A stretch of DNA of 41,137 nucleotides from an uncultured Chryseobacterium sp. (lineage in GTDB: Bacteria; Bacteroidota; Bacteroidia; Flavobacteriales; Weeksellaceae): contig NZ_CAKZIK010000018.1 in assembly GCF_936933875.1 (NCBI RefSeq), positions 1-41,137 on the forward strand, in the 5' to 3' direction. Under the pieces are notes generated by a model. That model ran no database searches and was not told the origin of the DNA. It saw only the letters and a list, made by a program, of their open reading frames with translations. Both the position numbers and the translations under genes were made by a program. This document shows positions 1 to 7,955 of the stretch, in pieces (position 1 is the stretch's first letter; each line of letters starts with the position of its first letter).

Positions 1-102
1 CAACTTTTTCTTTTTCCAAAACATTGAAGATTGGAACTGCAATAAAAAATCCGCCCCAATTTTTATTGTGAGACAGATTCTTTTTATTTATTAAGTGAAA
101 AT

Positions 103-756
103 TTAATTCACAATATTATTTTCCAAAGAAAACTTCACCAATTGCGAGGTACTATGAACATTAAATTTCAGCATAATATTTTTGCGGTGAGAATCTACTG
201 TATGCGTGCTTATAAACATTTGATCGGCAATTTCTTTGGTTCTAAAACCTTCACAAATGAGCACTAAAACTTCTTTTTCACGGTTGGTCAGTTCATCAGA
301 AAGAGTAGATTTTTTTTTATTTCCTCCAACGTTACATATAAAATTAAAGAGCCTTTCCTTTGCAGCAGCATTAATAAATACTCTACCTTCAGAAACCTCC
401 TTTACAGCATGGGCAACATCTTTTCCTTCAGATCTTTTTCCCAAAAACCCTTTAATATTGTGTTCAAATAGTTTTTTGATAAATTTAGGATCTGTAGATC
501 GGGAAATTACAATAACTTTTAATGCAGAATTCAGAAGCTTCAATTTTTCCAGCACACTGAAAATCTCTATAGACCCAAAACGGTCTGCACTCATAATCAG
601 CATCATATTTTGCTGTACAGTCAACTCTTTCAGTGTTTCTTCATCGTAAGCCTGATGCACCGGAAATTTAGTTTTCAATCCATGAAGGCTTATAAAATTT
701 CGCATAGACTCGACAAATAAACAGTGATCATCATAAATGACGACTTCGGTTTTCAT
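103..756 (-). CDS. Atypical LuxR/NarL-family response regulator
   Basis: A 217-residue transcription regulator with an N-terminal receiver-like domain (about 1-125) and a C-terminal LuxR helix-turn-helix (about 150-212; LTNREKEVLVLICEG then the recognition-helix region STHTVDSHRKNI). The receiver keeps the acidic pair D9-D10 and the conserved Lys in GFLGK. By my alignment, however, the strand that normally ends in the phospho-accepting Asp reads LIMSADRFG, so Ser56 sits at that position, with Asp58 two residues on. It may therefore work without classical phosphorylation. No histidine kinase lies next to it in the window. A TAnnTTTG promoter lies about 50 bases upstream. The HTH assignment is firm; target genes are unknown. 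Confidence 0.9.
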   Translation of the reverse strand: MKTEVVIYDDHCLFVESMRNFISLHGLKTKFPVHQAYDEETLKELTVQQNMMLIMSADRFGSIEIFSVLEKLKLLNSALKVIVISRSTDPKFIKKLFEHNIKGFLGKRSEGKDVAHAVKEVSEGRVFINAAAKERLFNFICNVGGNKKKSTLSDELTNREKEVLVLICEGFRTKEIADQMFISTHTVDSHRKNIMLKFNVHSTSQLVKFSLENNIVN

Positions 757-806
757 CTTAATTCGTGTATTGTGGTTTTTAGTTGAATAACATTTGTTAT
801 CTACAC

Positions 807-814
807 CAAAAATA
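807..814 (-). promoter_or_regulatory. TAnnTTTG promoter element for the LuxR-type regulator
   Basis: On the minus strand this reads TATTTTTG, matching the Bacteroidota -7 consensus TAnnTTTG. It gives a leader of roughly 45 bases to the start codon at 756. A CAA (TTG on the minus strand) at 830-832 could be a -33 element, but the spacing is short. Confidence 0.5.
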
Positions 815-883
815 CATAAAATGTACTAGCAAAAGTATTATTAAATGAAAAAGGGGTATTTTCCTATGCTATGAATATTCAAA

Positions 884-912
884 AAAAGAGACTGAATTTA
901 TCAGTCTCTTTT
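884..912 (-). terminator. Rho-independent terminator after dnaE
   Basis: A 12-bp perfect stem (AAAAGAGACTGA / TCAGTCTCTTTT) with a 5-base loop. It sits 22 bases past the dnaE stop codon and carries T-runs on both strands. Confidence 0.85.
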
Positions 913-933
913 GATTTTTTAAAAAGTAAAATT

Positions 934-3900
934 TTAGTTTAAAAAGATTTGATATTTGCTTTGCTCACCAAAAACTTTAAGAAGATTACCATTCAAATCC
1001 ACATTTGCTCTCATGGAATGAAGCTCCAAATGGCTTTCGTCCAAAGGATTTCTCACGTAGAAATGCATTTTGTTTTCGCCTTTGTTTTCATCCATAACTT
1101 TCCTGAAAAACTCTAAATCAGATTGGCGAAGATCATTAACATCCATAACCACCGTCATGCTTTTCGCAAATTTTTCAAACGCTTCTTTGAGTTCGATTAC
1201 ATCTACGACATTTAAGAAAACTCTTCCTTCATTAATCGTCGTTCCGTCTTTGTCTTTTTTGCCACCAACAACCGAAAATTTAATCTTTAAAATCACAAAA
1301 CGCTGAACATCCAGTTTGTCGCGAAGCCTCAAATAATCACGGTCTCCCAATCTGAAACTGTAACTTCCGGAATAATCTTCCAAAGTTACAAACGCCACTT
1401 TTTCTCCTGAATTTCTGCCGTCGCGAACAATGTATTCCGTCACCAAACCGGCCACCATAAATTCTTTAGCTTTTTCGTTGAAGCGTCTTTTCTCGTTGTA
1501 ATCTTTGATGTCTTCGAACAGTTTAATCTGTTCCGTTCCAAAGTTTTTATCACGGAATGCATCGATTTCATCCAAATTTAAGAAGTTGAAATTACCGCGT
1601 GCTTCTACATTTTTTTGAGACTCTTCCTCTATCATTTCGCCATCCTCTCCAATTTCCAAATCCACCACTTCTTCTTCGGTTTCATCATCTTTTTCAATTG
1701 GAACAACTACATTTTCCACCGGAATTTCTTCTTCTTTTTTGCCTTCCAAAATTTCTTTTCTTGAAAGTGCACCCTGGATAAACTGATACTGATATTTGAA
1801 CTCATCCAAAGGATGTGCGGAAAGGTAGAAACCGATAATTTCCTTTTCTTTGTTGAGTTTATGCATATTTGGCCATTCCGGAGCCGGAACAATTTTCGGC
1901 GGTTCAATTTTTACCTCATCCGCAAAATCGGCAAATAGCGAATTTTCCACCTCGTTTTTATTATCCTGAAAACTTTGTCCGTAACGCAAAAGCTTTTCAA
2001 TATTGGTTCTTCCAGTTGTATCAATGTCAAAATATTGTGCACGATGATATTGGTCGATTTCGTCAAAAGCACCTGCAACAACCAGCGATTCCACTACTCT
2101 TTTGTTGATTTGTCCGCTCGGAATTCTTTCAAAAAATTCAAAAATATTGTTGAATCTGCCGTTTTTTCTAGATGCAACGATCGCTTCGGAAGGACCTTCA
2201 CCGATTCCTTTAATCGCACCCAATCCAAAACGGATTTGCCCTTTATCATTCACCGCAAATTCGTACTGACTTTCATTCACATCGGGTCCCAAAACATCAA
2301 CACCCATTGCTTTACAGTCCTCCATAAACATGGTGATTTGCTTGGTATTGTTGATGTTGTTACTCATCACACTTGCCATATATTCCGCAGGATAGTTGGC
2401 TTTCAAATATGCTGTGTGATAAGCAATTAAGGCATAACAAGTGGAGTGCGATTTGTTGAATGCATATTCCGCAAACGCTTCCCAGTCTTTCCAGATTTTA
2501 TTGAGTTTGGTTTCGTCGAGATTATTGGACTTGCCGCCTTCAATAAACTTCGGATACATCTTGTCCAGAACGTCTTTCTGCTTTTTACCCATCGCTTTTC
2601 TCAAAGTATCGGCTTCACCTCTTGTAAAATTGGCCAGTTTTTGAGAAAGCAACATTACCTGTTCCTGATACACCGTAATTCCGTAAGTTTCAGCAAGATA
2701 CTCCTCGTTTTCAGGTAAATCATAAACAATTTCCTCAACGCCGTGTTTTCTGTTGATGAAGTTTGGAATGTATTTTATCGGACCCGGTCTGTAAAGTGCG
2801 TTCATCGCGATTAAATCTGCGAAAACCGTAGGTTTCAGTTCGCGCATATATTTTTGCATTCCCGGACTTTCATATTGGAAAATCCCCACCGTTCTTCCTT
2901 CTTGGAATAATTGATAGGTTTTTTCGTCATTTAATGGAATATCATCGGGATTAATATCAATTCCGTGACGATCTTTTACGAGTTTTATCGCGTGTTTGAT
3001 GATGGTTAAAGTTCTTAAACCCAAAAAGTCCATCTTCAGCAAACCGGCATTTTCCGCTACGGAGTTATCGAACTGCGATACCAGAATATCGGCATCTTTT
3101 GCCGCAATAGTAATAGGAACCAAATTGGAAATATCTTCGGGAGTAATAATCACACCACAAGCATGAATTCCGGTATTTCTAATCGCACCTTCCATTTTTT
3201 TGGCTGAATCTAAAACCGCAAACCTAGAGTCGTTCGGATTTTCGAGAATAGATTTCATTTCATCCGCCAAAATCTTGTCTTCCGGAGCGAGTTTATTATA
3301 TTTTGCAAAGGCTTTCGCAATATTCATTCCCGGAGTTGAAGGAATCAATTTCGCAATATTATTTGTATCTGGAATTGAAACGTCCAACACTCTTCCTGCA
3401 TCTTTTATCGCCGATTTTCCTCCCAAAACGGAATACGTGATAATTTGCGCCACGTTCATTTTTCCGTATTTTTCTACAACCCATTTAATGATTTTATCAC
3501 GGCCTTCATCATCGAAATCAATATCAATATCGGGCATGGAAATCCTTTCGGGATTTAGAAATCTCTCAAAAAGTAAGTCGTATTTTATGGGATCTACATT
3601 GGTAATTCCAATACAATAAGCAACCGCAGAACCTGCCGCAGAACCACGACCGGGACCAACCCAAACGCCCATATTACGGGCTTCGTTGCAGAAATCCTGA
3701 ACAATTAAAAAGTAACCAGGATAACCTGTATTTGCGATGACTTCAAGTTCAAAATCCAAACGCTGTGATATTTCAGGCGTAATTTCGCCGTATTTTGCTT
3801 TCGCACCCTCGTAAGTTAAATGCTTCAAATAGGCATTTTCACCCCGTTTTCCTCCATCTTCTTTATCCAAATCACTCTGAAATTCTTTGGGAATGTCAAA

Positions 3901-5601
3901 GGCAGGAAGCAAAACATCACGTTTTAAAGTATAAGGTTCAAATTTTTGTAAAAATTCGGTGTAAGCTTCGAAAGCATCTGGAAAATTGCGGAAAGCGATT
4001 TTAATTTCGTCGGCATCTTTTATGTAAAATTCCTGTGTAGGCAAACCTCTTCTCTTCCCAAAACCTTTACCAACAGGGCTTGACAGTTTTTCGCCGTCTT
4101 TAATACAGAACAAAATATCCTGAATGTTGGCATCCGATTTTTCGGTGTAATACGTTTCGTTTTGTGCGAGAATTTTCACTTCATATTTATCTGCAAATTC
4201 CAGCAAAACTTCGTTCAAATGCTCTTCTTCATCCACATTATGGTTTTGAATTTGCACATAAAAATCTTCCCCAAAAGTATCTTTCCACCATTTAAAAATT
4301 TCTTCTCCTTTCTGCTCTCCAAATTCCAAAATAGTATTTGGAATATCGCCGTAAGTTCCGGCAGTTAAAGCAATTAAATCCTCTTTGTATTCCGCAATCA
4401 TTTTGCGCGAAATCCTTGGAACACCAAAATAATATCCGTTCACATATCCCAAACTAGAAAGTTTTGCCAGATTTTTATATCCGTTGAAATTTTTCGCCAG
4501 CAAAACCACCTGTGTTCTTCTGTCGGGGTCGTCTTTTGTGAACTGTTTCTGTTCGGGACGGTCGGAAATATAAAATTCACAACCCAAAATCGGAATGAGT
4601 TCCTTTCGCGGCTCGGTTTCAGAAAATTCTTCTCCTTTTTCAGCCGCTTCTTCTTTTTTGGCTAAATATTCTTTGTATGAATTCTTGATTGAACCATTCG
4701 CCTTTTCAACTTCCGAAACGAATTTGAAAGCGCCCATCAAATTCCCTAAATCAACTAAACCGACCGCCGGAAAATCGTTTTTCAATGCCTTTTTCACCAA
4801 ATCACCCAAATCCGTCGAACTTTGAAGGGACGAATAAATGGAATGGTTATGAAAATTGAAATAATCGCCGATTTCAACTTCAACAGTATCGCCAAAATCA
4901 ACAGTTTTCTTTTTCTTGGAAGCCGCTACCTGTCTTCTGATAACGATTCCGAAAGGCTTAATGGGATTTGGATGCAGCTTTCTGAAATTCTGAACTACAT
5001 CTTCAGAAATATCTAAATCTCTGGCTTCAATAACGCCAATTCTCAGCATTTCGAAGAAAACCTGCGCAGTTGCATTTACGTCAGCTGCAGCGTTGTGCGC
5101 TTCATCAAATTTATGTCCGTACAGTTTCTCGTAAATTTCTTCCAGTTTCGGACTTTTGAATTTTCCTTCTCTTCCACTCGGAATGGCGCAATATTCCGTT
5201 CCGAAAATCATCGTGTCGGCTTTCGGAAGTTCCTGCAAATCGTTTTCAACCTGCTTTCTGAAAAATTCAGCGCCAATAATTTTGTAATCGAACTCTACAT
5301 TTTGTCCAACTCCGAATTTGGCTTTTTTCAAAACTTCGTTGAATTCCTTCAAAACCTCCTCCAAATCACGTCCTTCTTCATTCGCAATTTTTGTAGAAAT
5401 CCCGTGAATTCTACTCGCATTAAACGGAATATCATAACCTTCCGGCTTAATGATATAATCCTGATTTTCCACCAGATTTCCGTTTTCGTCGTGCAGTTGC
5501 CACGCAATTTGAACCATTCTTGGCCAGTTTTCCGAATCGGAAATTGGGGCATCAAAATTTCGTGGTAAACCTGTAGTTTCTGTATCGAATACTAAGTACA
5601 T
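934..5601 (-). CDS. dnaE: DNA polymerase III alpha subunit with N-terminal DEDDh proofreading exonuclease
   Basis: Replicative C-family DNA polymerase, 1555 residues, much longer than E. coli DnaE (about 1160). Residues 1-195 form an epsilon-like 3'-5' exonuclease with all five DEDDh residues visible: D6 and E8 (DTE), D105 (NVEFD), H169 and D174 (HNAAAD). A PHP domain follows (FHNHSIYSS at about 249-257), then the polymerase core with PGRGSAAGS and the catalytic PDIDIDF near residue 690, and the finger, beta-binding and OB regions (GLVTEYIVRDGRNSG onward). The PHP domain looks degenerate: the usual TDHG is VDLG and the usual SAC motif is TAG. Start choice: an ATG at 5646 would add 15 unrelated residues encoded by repeat-like DNA, whereas the ATG at 5601 begins exactly at the exonuclease strand MYLVFDTET. 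Identification is firm. Confidence 0.97.
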   Translation of the reverse strand: MYLVFDTETTGLPRNFDAPISDSENWPRMVQIAWQLHDENGNLVENQDYIIKPEGYDIPFNASRIHGISTKIANEEGRDLEEVLKEFNEVLKKAKFGVGQNVEFDYKIIGAEFFRKQVENDLQELPKADTMIFGTEYCAIPSGREGKFKSPKLEEIYEKLYGHKFDEAHNAAADVNATAQVFFEMLRIGVIEARDLDISEDVVQNFRKLHPNPIKPFGIVIRRQVAASKKKKTVDFGDTVEVEIGDYFNFHNHSIYSSLQSSTDLGDLVKKALKNDFPAVGLVDLGNLMGAFKFVSEVEKANGSIKNSYKEYLAKKEEAAEKGEEFSETEPRKELIPILGCEFYISDRPEQKQFTKDDPDRRTQVVLLAKNFNGYKNLAKLSSLGYVNGYYFGVPRISRKMIAEYKEDLIALTAGTYGDIPNTILEFGEQKGEEIFKWWKDTFGEDFYVQIQNHNVDEEEHLNEVLLEFADKYEVKILAQNETYYTEKSDANIQDILFCIKDGEKLSSPVGKGFGKRRGLPTQEFYIKDADEIKIAFRNFPDAFEAYTEFLQKFEPYTLKRDVLLPAFDIPKEFQSDLDKEDGGKRGENAYLKHLTYEGAKAKYGEITPEISQRLDFELEVIANTGYPGYFLIVQDFCNEARNMGVWVGPGRGSAAGSAVAYCIGITNVDPIKYDLLFERFLNPERISMPDIDIDFDDEGRDKIIKWVVEKYGKMNVAQIITYSVLGGKSAIKDAGRVLDVSIPDTNNIAKLIPSTPGMNIAKAFAKYNKLAPEDKILADEMKSILENPNDSRFAVLDSAKKMEGAIRNTGIHACGVIITPEDISNLVPITIAAKDADILVSQFDNSVAENAGLLKMDFLGLRTLTIIKHAIKLVKDRHGIDINPDDIPLNDEKTYQLFQEGRTVGIFQYESPGMQKYMRELKPTVFADLIAMNALYRPGPIKYIPNFINRKHGVEEIVYDLPENEEYLAETYGITVYQEQVMLLSQKLANFTRGEADTLRKAMGKKQKDVLDKMYPKFIEGGKSNNLDETKLNKIWKDWEAFAEYAFNKSHSTCYALIAYHTAYLKANYPAEYMASVMSNNINNTKQITMFMEDCKAMGVDVLGPDVNESQYEFAVNDKGQIRFGLGAIKGIGEGPSEAIVASRKNGRFNNIFEFFERIPSGQINKRVVESLVVAGAFDEIDQYHRAQYFDIDTTGRTNIEKLLRYGQSFQDNKNEVENSLFADFADEVKIEPPKIVPAPEWPNMHKLNKEKEIIGFYLSAHPLDEFKYQYQFIQGALSRKEILEGKKEEEIPVENVVVPIEKDDETEEEVVDLEIGEDGEMIEEESQKNVEARGNFNFLNLDEIDAFRDKNFGTEQIKLFEDIKDYNEKRRFNEKAKEFMVAGLVTEYIVRDGRNSGEKVAFVTLEDYSGSYSFRLGDRDYLRLRDKLDVQRFVILKIKFSVVGGKKDKDGTTINEGRVFLNVVDVIELKEAFEKFAKSMTVVMDVNDLRQSDLEFFRKVMDENKGENKMHFYVRNPLDESHLELHSMRANVDLNGNLLKVFGEQSKYQIFLN

Positions 5602-5604
5602 ATT

Positions 5605-5682
5605 TTTAGAATCAAGAGCCAAGAGCCATGAATCGAGACTTTGCAAGGGATTGCTTCGTTACACTCGCAATGACGAAAGCCG
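5605..5682. repeat. Degenerate interspersed repeats upstream of dnaE
   Basis: Two short repeat types lie side by side. One is an AAGAGCCAAGAGCC-type string at about 5612-5630. The other runs from ATTGCTTCGTTACACTCGC to AATGACG at 5649-5674. Both types recur, inverted relative to each other, between the BtuF-like gene and lipA (35661-35738), and the second type also at 36845-36883. Confidence 0.55.
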
Positions 5683-5776
5683 GCTGTTATTTTTGGTAAA
5701 AGTAGAGGAAAAATTCAATAAAAAAAAGTTGGATTTTCAACAAATTCAAAATCTCTTTCTACTGTTGATTTTGTTG

Positions 5777-5784
5777 TATCTTTG
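5777..5784 (+). promoter_or_regulatory. TAnnTTTG promoter element for the subtilase
   Basis: Reads TATCTTTG, a match to TAnnTTTG, 21 bases before the start codon at 5806. Confidence 0.6.
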
Positions 5785-5805
5785 CACCGATTTTAACATA
5801 TTAAG

Positions 5806-7866
5806 ATGAAAAAATACTTTATTGTTTTACTTACTTTAACTTCTACACAGTTTATTTTTTCACAGAAAAATGAAAAACTGAACGATGTATTTCAAGCACA
5901 GCAGCAAAAAAATATTGCAAAATATGACGCGCTGAAAAAAATAAAAGACAGTACATCAAAATCTTCAGAACTTTTCCGCAAAGCAATTTCCAGTATAACC
6001 AACACTAATCAGCCAATTTTTACCGGAACAGAAGACGTAAGAGCAAATAACTCCAGCAATATCACAGCAATTCGTAGCGGTGCTGTAACAGGACTGAACG
6101 GTTTTATTCCAGATGGCACTAACCTGAACATCATGGTAATGGATGGAGGAAAAATTTGGGAAAAACATAATGAATTTGGTGGACCGTCTGTATCACCTTT
6201 AAGAGTAATTGATAAAGAAAATAATGAAAGAGGCTACAGTGCACACAGTACTAATGTGGCCGGAATTTTAGGTGCGCAAGGCAGTGCAGCAAATGCTCTT
6301 GGAGTTTTACCTAAAGTCACTTTTAATAACTATTATTTTTACGAAACGTCTTTCGGAAATATGTTTGTAAAGCTCAATAACGCAAATGCTAACATTTCCA
6401 ATCATTCCTACGGCGTTAATTTAGGATGGGCAAACGTTACAACAACTGGAGGAATCTATGCTAATCCCGGTTATTACTGGTTGGGAGATTATTCCCAGGG
6501 ATCACAAGATACTTGGTCTGGAGGTTATCATGCAGAAGATCAGAATTATGACATGATTGTCTATTCCAATCCTACAAATATTGTGGTAAAATCAACAGGT
6601 AATTATTACGGAATTAAACCTGCAGCCACTGATAAAAAATACAAGTGGGATCCAAACGCAAATGCTTATGTAGAATTTGCTGCAACAGATATTTTACCCG
6701 ACGCAAATTGCAGTTTGGGCTACAACTGCATAGGATTTGGAGCGCTCGCGAAAAACATTATCACAGTTCAGGCCGCAAATCAACTAACAACTTCAGGAAA
6801 TCTATATACTACATCTACAGACGTTGTAAAATATACTTACGGAAGTGCAGGACCAAGAAGGGACGGTGGAATTAAGCCGGACATTACTGCTGTTGGTGTT
6901 TTGGCATATGTACCAAATTACACTAACTCCACAACCTATAGCGGTTACGCAAATGCTACCGGAACTTCCATTGCAGCACCACAAATTTCCGGAATTGCGG
7001 GAGCATTAACTCAAATTCAGCAAAACTTGAGCGGAAATTCTGCTTTCACTTTCAAAGTTGATGAGATGAAAGCATTGTTAACCCACACAGCAAACGAAGC
7101 CGGAAGACCCGGACCGGATGTATGGTTTGGTTGGGGTTTGGCAGATGCTAAAAAAGCTGCAGAACTTTTGATTAACAAAAAAGATAATAAAGTTACTTTT
7201 GAAAGAAATACTTTAACATCAGGATCTCCTTACACCAAACAAATCGTTTCTGACGGAACACCTTTAAAAGCAACTATTTCTTGGGTTGATCCTGCCGCAG
7301 TTCCAGTTGCGGACAATCTTATCGCGACAGATTTATCATCAAGAATCATCAACGATTTGGATTTAAGAATTGTTGACACTTCAGATAATAGTGTTTATTA
7401 TCCTTGGAAGTTGGACAATACTAATTTCAACGCGAATGCCATTAAAGGAGATAATACGGTCGACAATGTAGAACAGGTTTTGATTGACGCTCCTGTTTCA
7501 GGCAGAATTTACAGAGTGGAAGTTACCAACAAAGGTACATTGGTGAATGATAGCGGAAATGCAACTCCTTCTGCATATGCTTTAATTATCACAGGTTACA
7601 ATCCCGATGCGGTTTTAGCGGCATCCTATACAGATTTAGCAAAAACAATTGCAGTTTATCCGGCGAGAACCAAAGATTTCGTAACCGTAGTTATTCCGGT
7701 AAAAGCTTCAGAGATTTCGGTTTATGATATGAGTGGAAAACAAGTTTTAAGAACTGCTGCAAAATCTACTCAGTTGGTTGATCTTTCATCTCTTTCAAAA
7801 GGTGTTTATATTTTCAGTATCAAAACAGAAAAAGGGACAGTTTCCAAAAAAATTATTAAAGAGTAA
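5806..7866 (+). CDS. Secreted S8 (subtilisin-family) serine peptidase with T9SS sorting domain
   Basis: A 686-residue secreted protease. Residues 1-19 are a Sec signal peptide (hydrophobic stretch ending FIFSQ). The subtilase catalytic triad is visible: Asp113 in VMDGG, His147 in GYSAHSTNVAGI, and Ser388 in GTSIAAPQISG. Between the signal and the catalytic domain, about 80 residues could be a prosegment. After the catalytic domain comes a beta-rich region with the DLDLRIVD pattern seen after subtilase domains. The last 75 or so residues (VYPARTKDFVTV, SVYDMSGKQV, LSKGVYIFSIKTEKG, ending SKKIIKE) form a type A T9SS C-terminal sorting domain, so the protein should cross the outer membrane by the type IX system and be attached or released. 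It stands alone, with its own promoter and terminator. Substrate unknown. Confidence 0.95.
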   Translation: MKKYFIVLLTLTSTQFIFSQKNEKLNDVFQAQQQKNIAKYDALKKIKDSTSKSSELFRKAISSITNTNQPIFTGTEDVRANNSSNITAIRSGAVTGLNGFIPDGTNLNIMVMDGGKIWEKHNEFGGPSVSPLRVIDKENNERGYSAHSTNVAGILGAQGSAANALGVLPKVTFNNYYFYETSFGNMFVKLNNANANISNHSYGVNLGWANVTTTGGIYANPGYYWLGDYSQGSQDTWSGGYHAEDQNYDMIVYSNPTNIVVKSTGNYYGIKPAATDKKYKWDPNANAYVEFAATDILPDANCSLGYNCIGFGALAKNIITVQAANQLTTSGNLYTTSTDVVKYTYGSAGPRRDGGIKPDITAVGVLAYVPNYTNSTTYSGYANATGTSIAAPQISGIAGALTQIQQNLSGNSAFTFKVDEMKALLTHTANEAGRPGPDVWFGWGLADAKKAAELLINKKDNKVTFERNTLTSGSPYTKQIVSDGTPLKATISWVDPAAVPVADNLIATDLSSRIINDLDLRIVDTSDNSVYYPWKLDNTNFNANAIKGDNTVDNVEQVLIDAPVSGRIYRVEVTNKGTLVNDSGNATPSAYALIITGYNPDAVLAASYTDLAKTIAVYPARTKDFVTVVIPVKASEISVYDMSGKQVLRTAAKSTQLVDLSSLSKGVYIFSIKTEKGTVSKKIIKE

Positions 7867-7889
7867 GATCTTTGTAATATATCATAAAC

Positions 7890-7919
7890 GCTGACTTTTT
7901 TAGTCGGCATTTTTTTTTT
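7890..7919 (+). terminator. Rho-independent terminator after the subtilase
   Basis: A 7-bp stem (GCTGACT / AGTCGGC with one G-T pair) and a T-rich loop, followed by ten T residues, 23 bases after the stop codon. Confidence 0.85.
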
Positions 7920-7941
7920 GAGAGCACAAATCAAAAAATAT

Positions 7942-7949
7942 TATATTTG
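7942..7949 (+). promoter_or_regulatory. TAnnTTTG promoter almost touching the E1 start codon
   Basis: TATATTTG matches TAnnTTTG, and a TTG at 7918-7920 lies 21 bases upstream as a possible -33 element. Only six bases separate the element from the ATG at 7956, so transcription should begin at or very near the start codon, giving a leaderless or nearly leaderless mRNA. Confidence 0.6.
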
Positions 7950-7955
7950 GCTTCT

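Noticed and set aside
1..102. Possible coding end on the minus strand (a NWGGFFIAVPIFNV-like reading) at the left edge
   Set aside because: Open for about 35 codons to the window edge but no start codon can be placed between it and the LuxR gene stop; too short to support.
854..870. GGGGTATTTT string near the LuxR gene compared with GGGGTATAA/GGGGGTAT strings near amt
   Set aside because: Too short and too few to call a shared operator.
5602..5646. Longer dnaE start at 5646
   Set aside because: The 15 extra residues come from a repeat string and precede the family's exact N-terminal strand.
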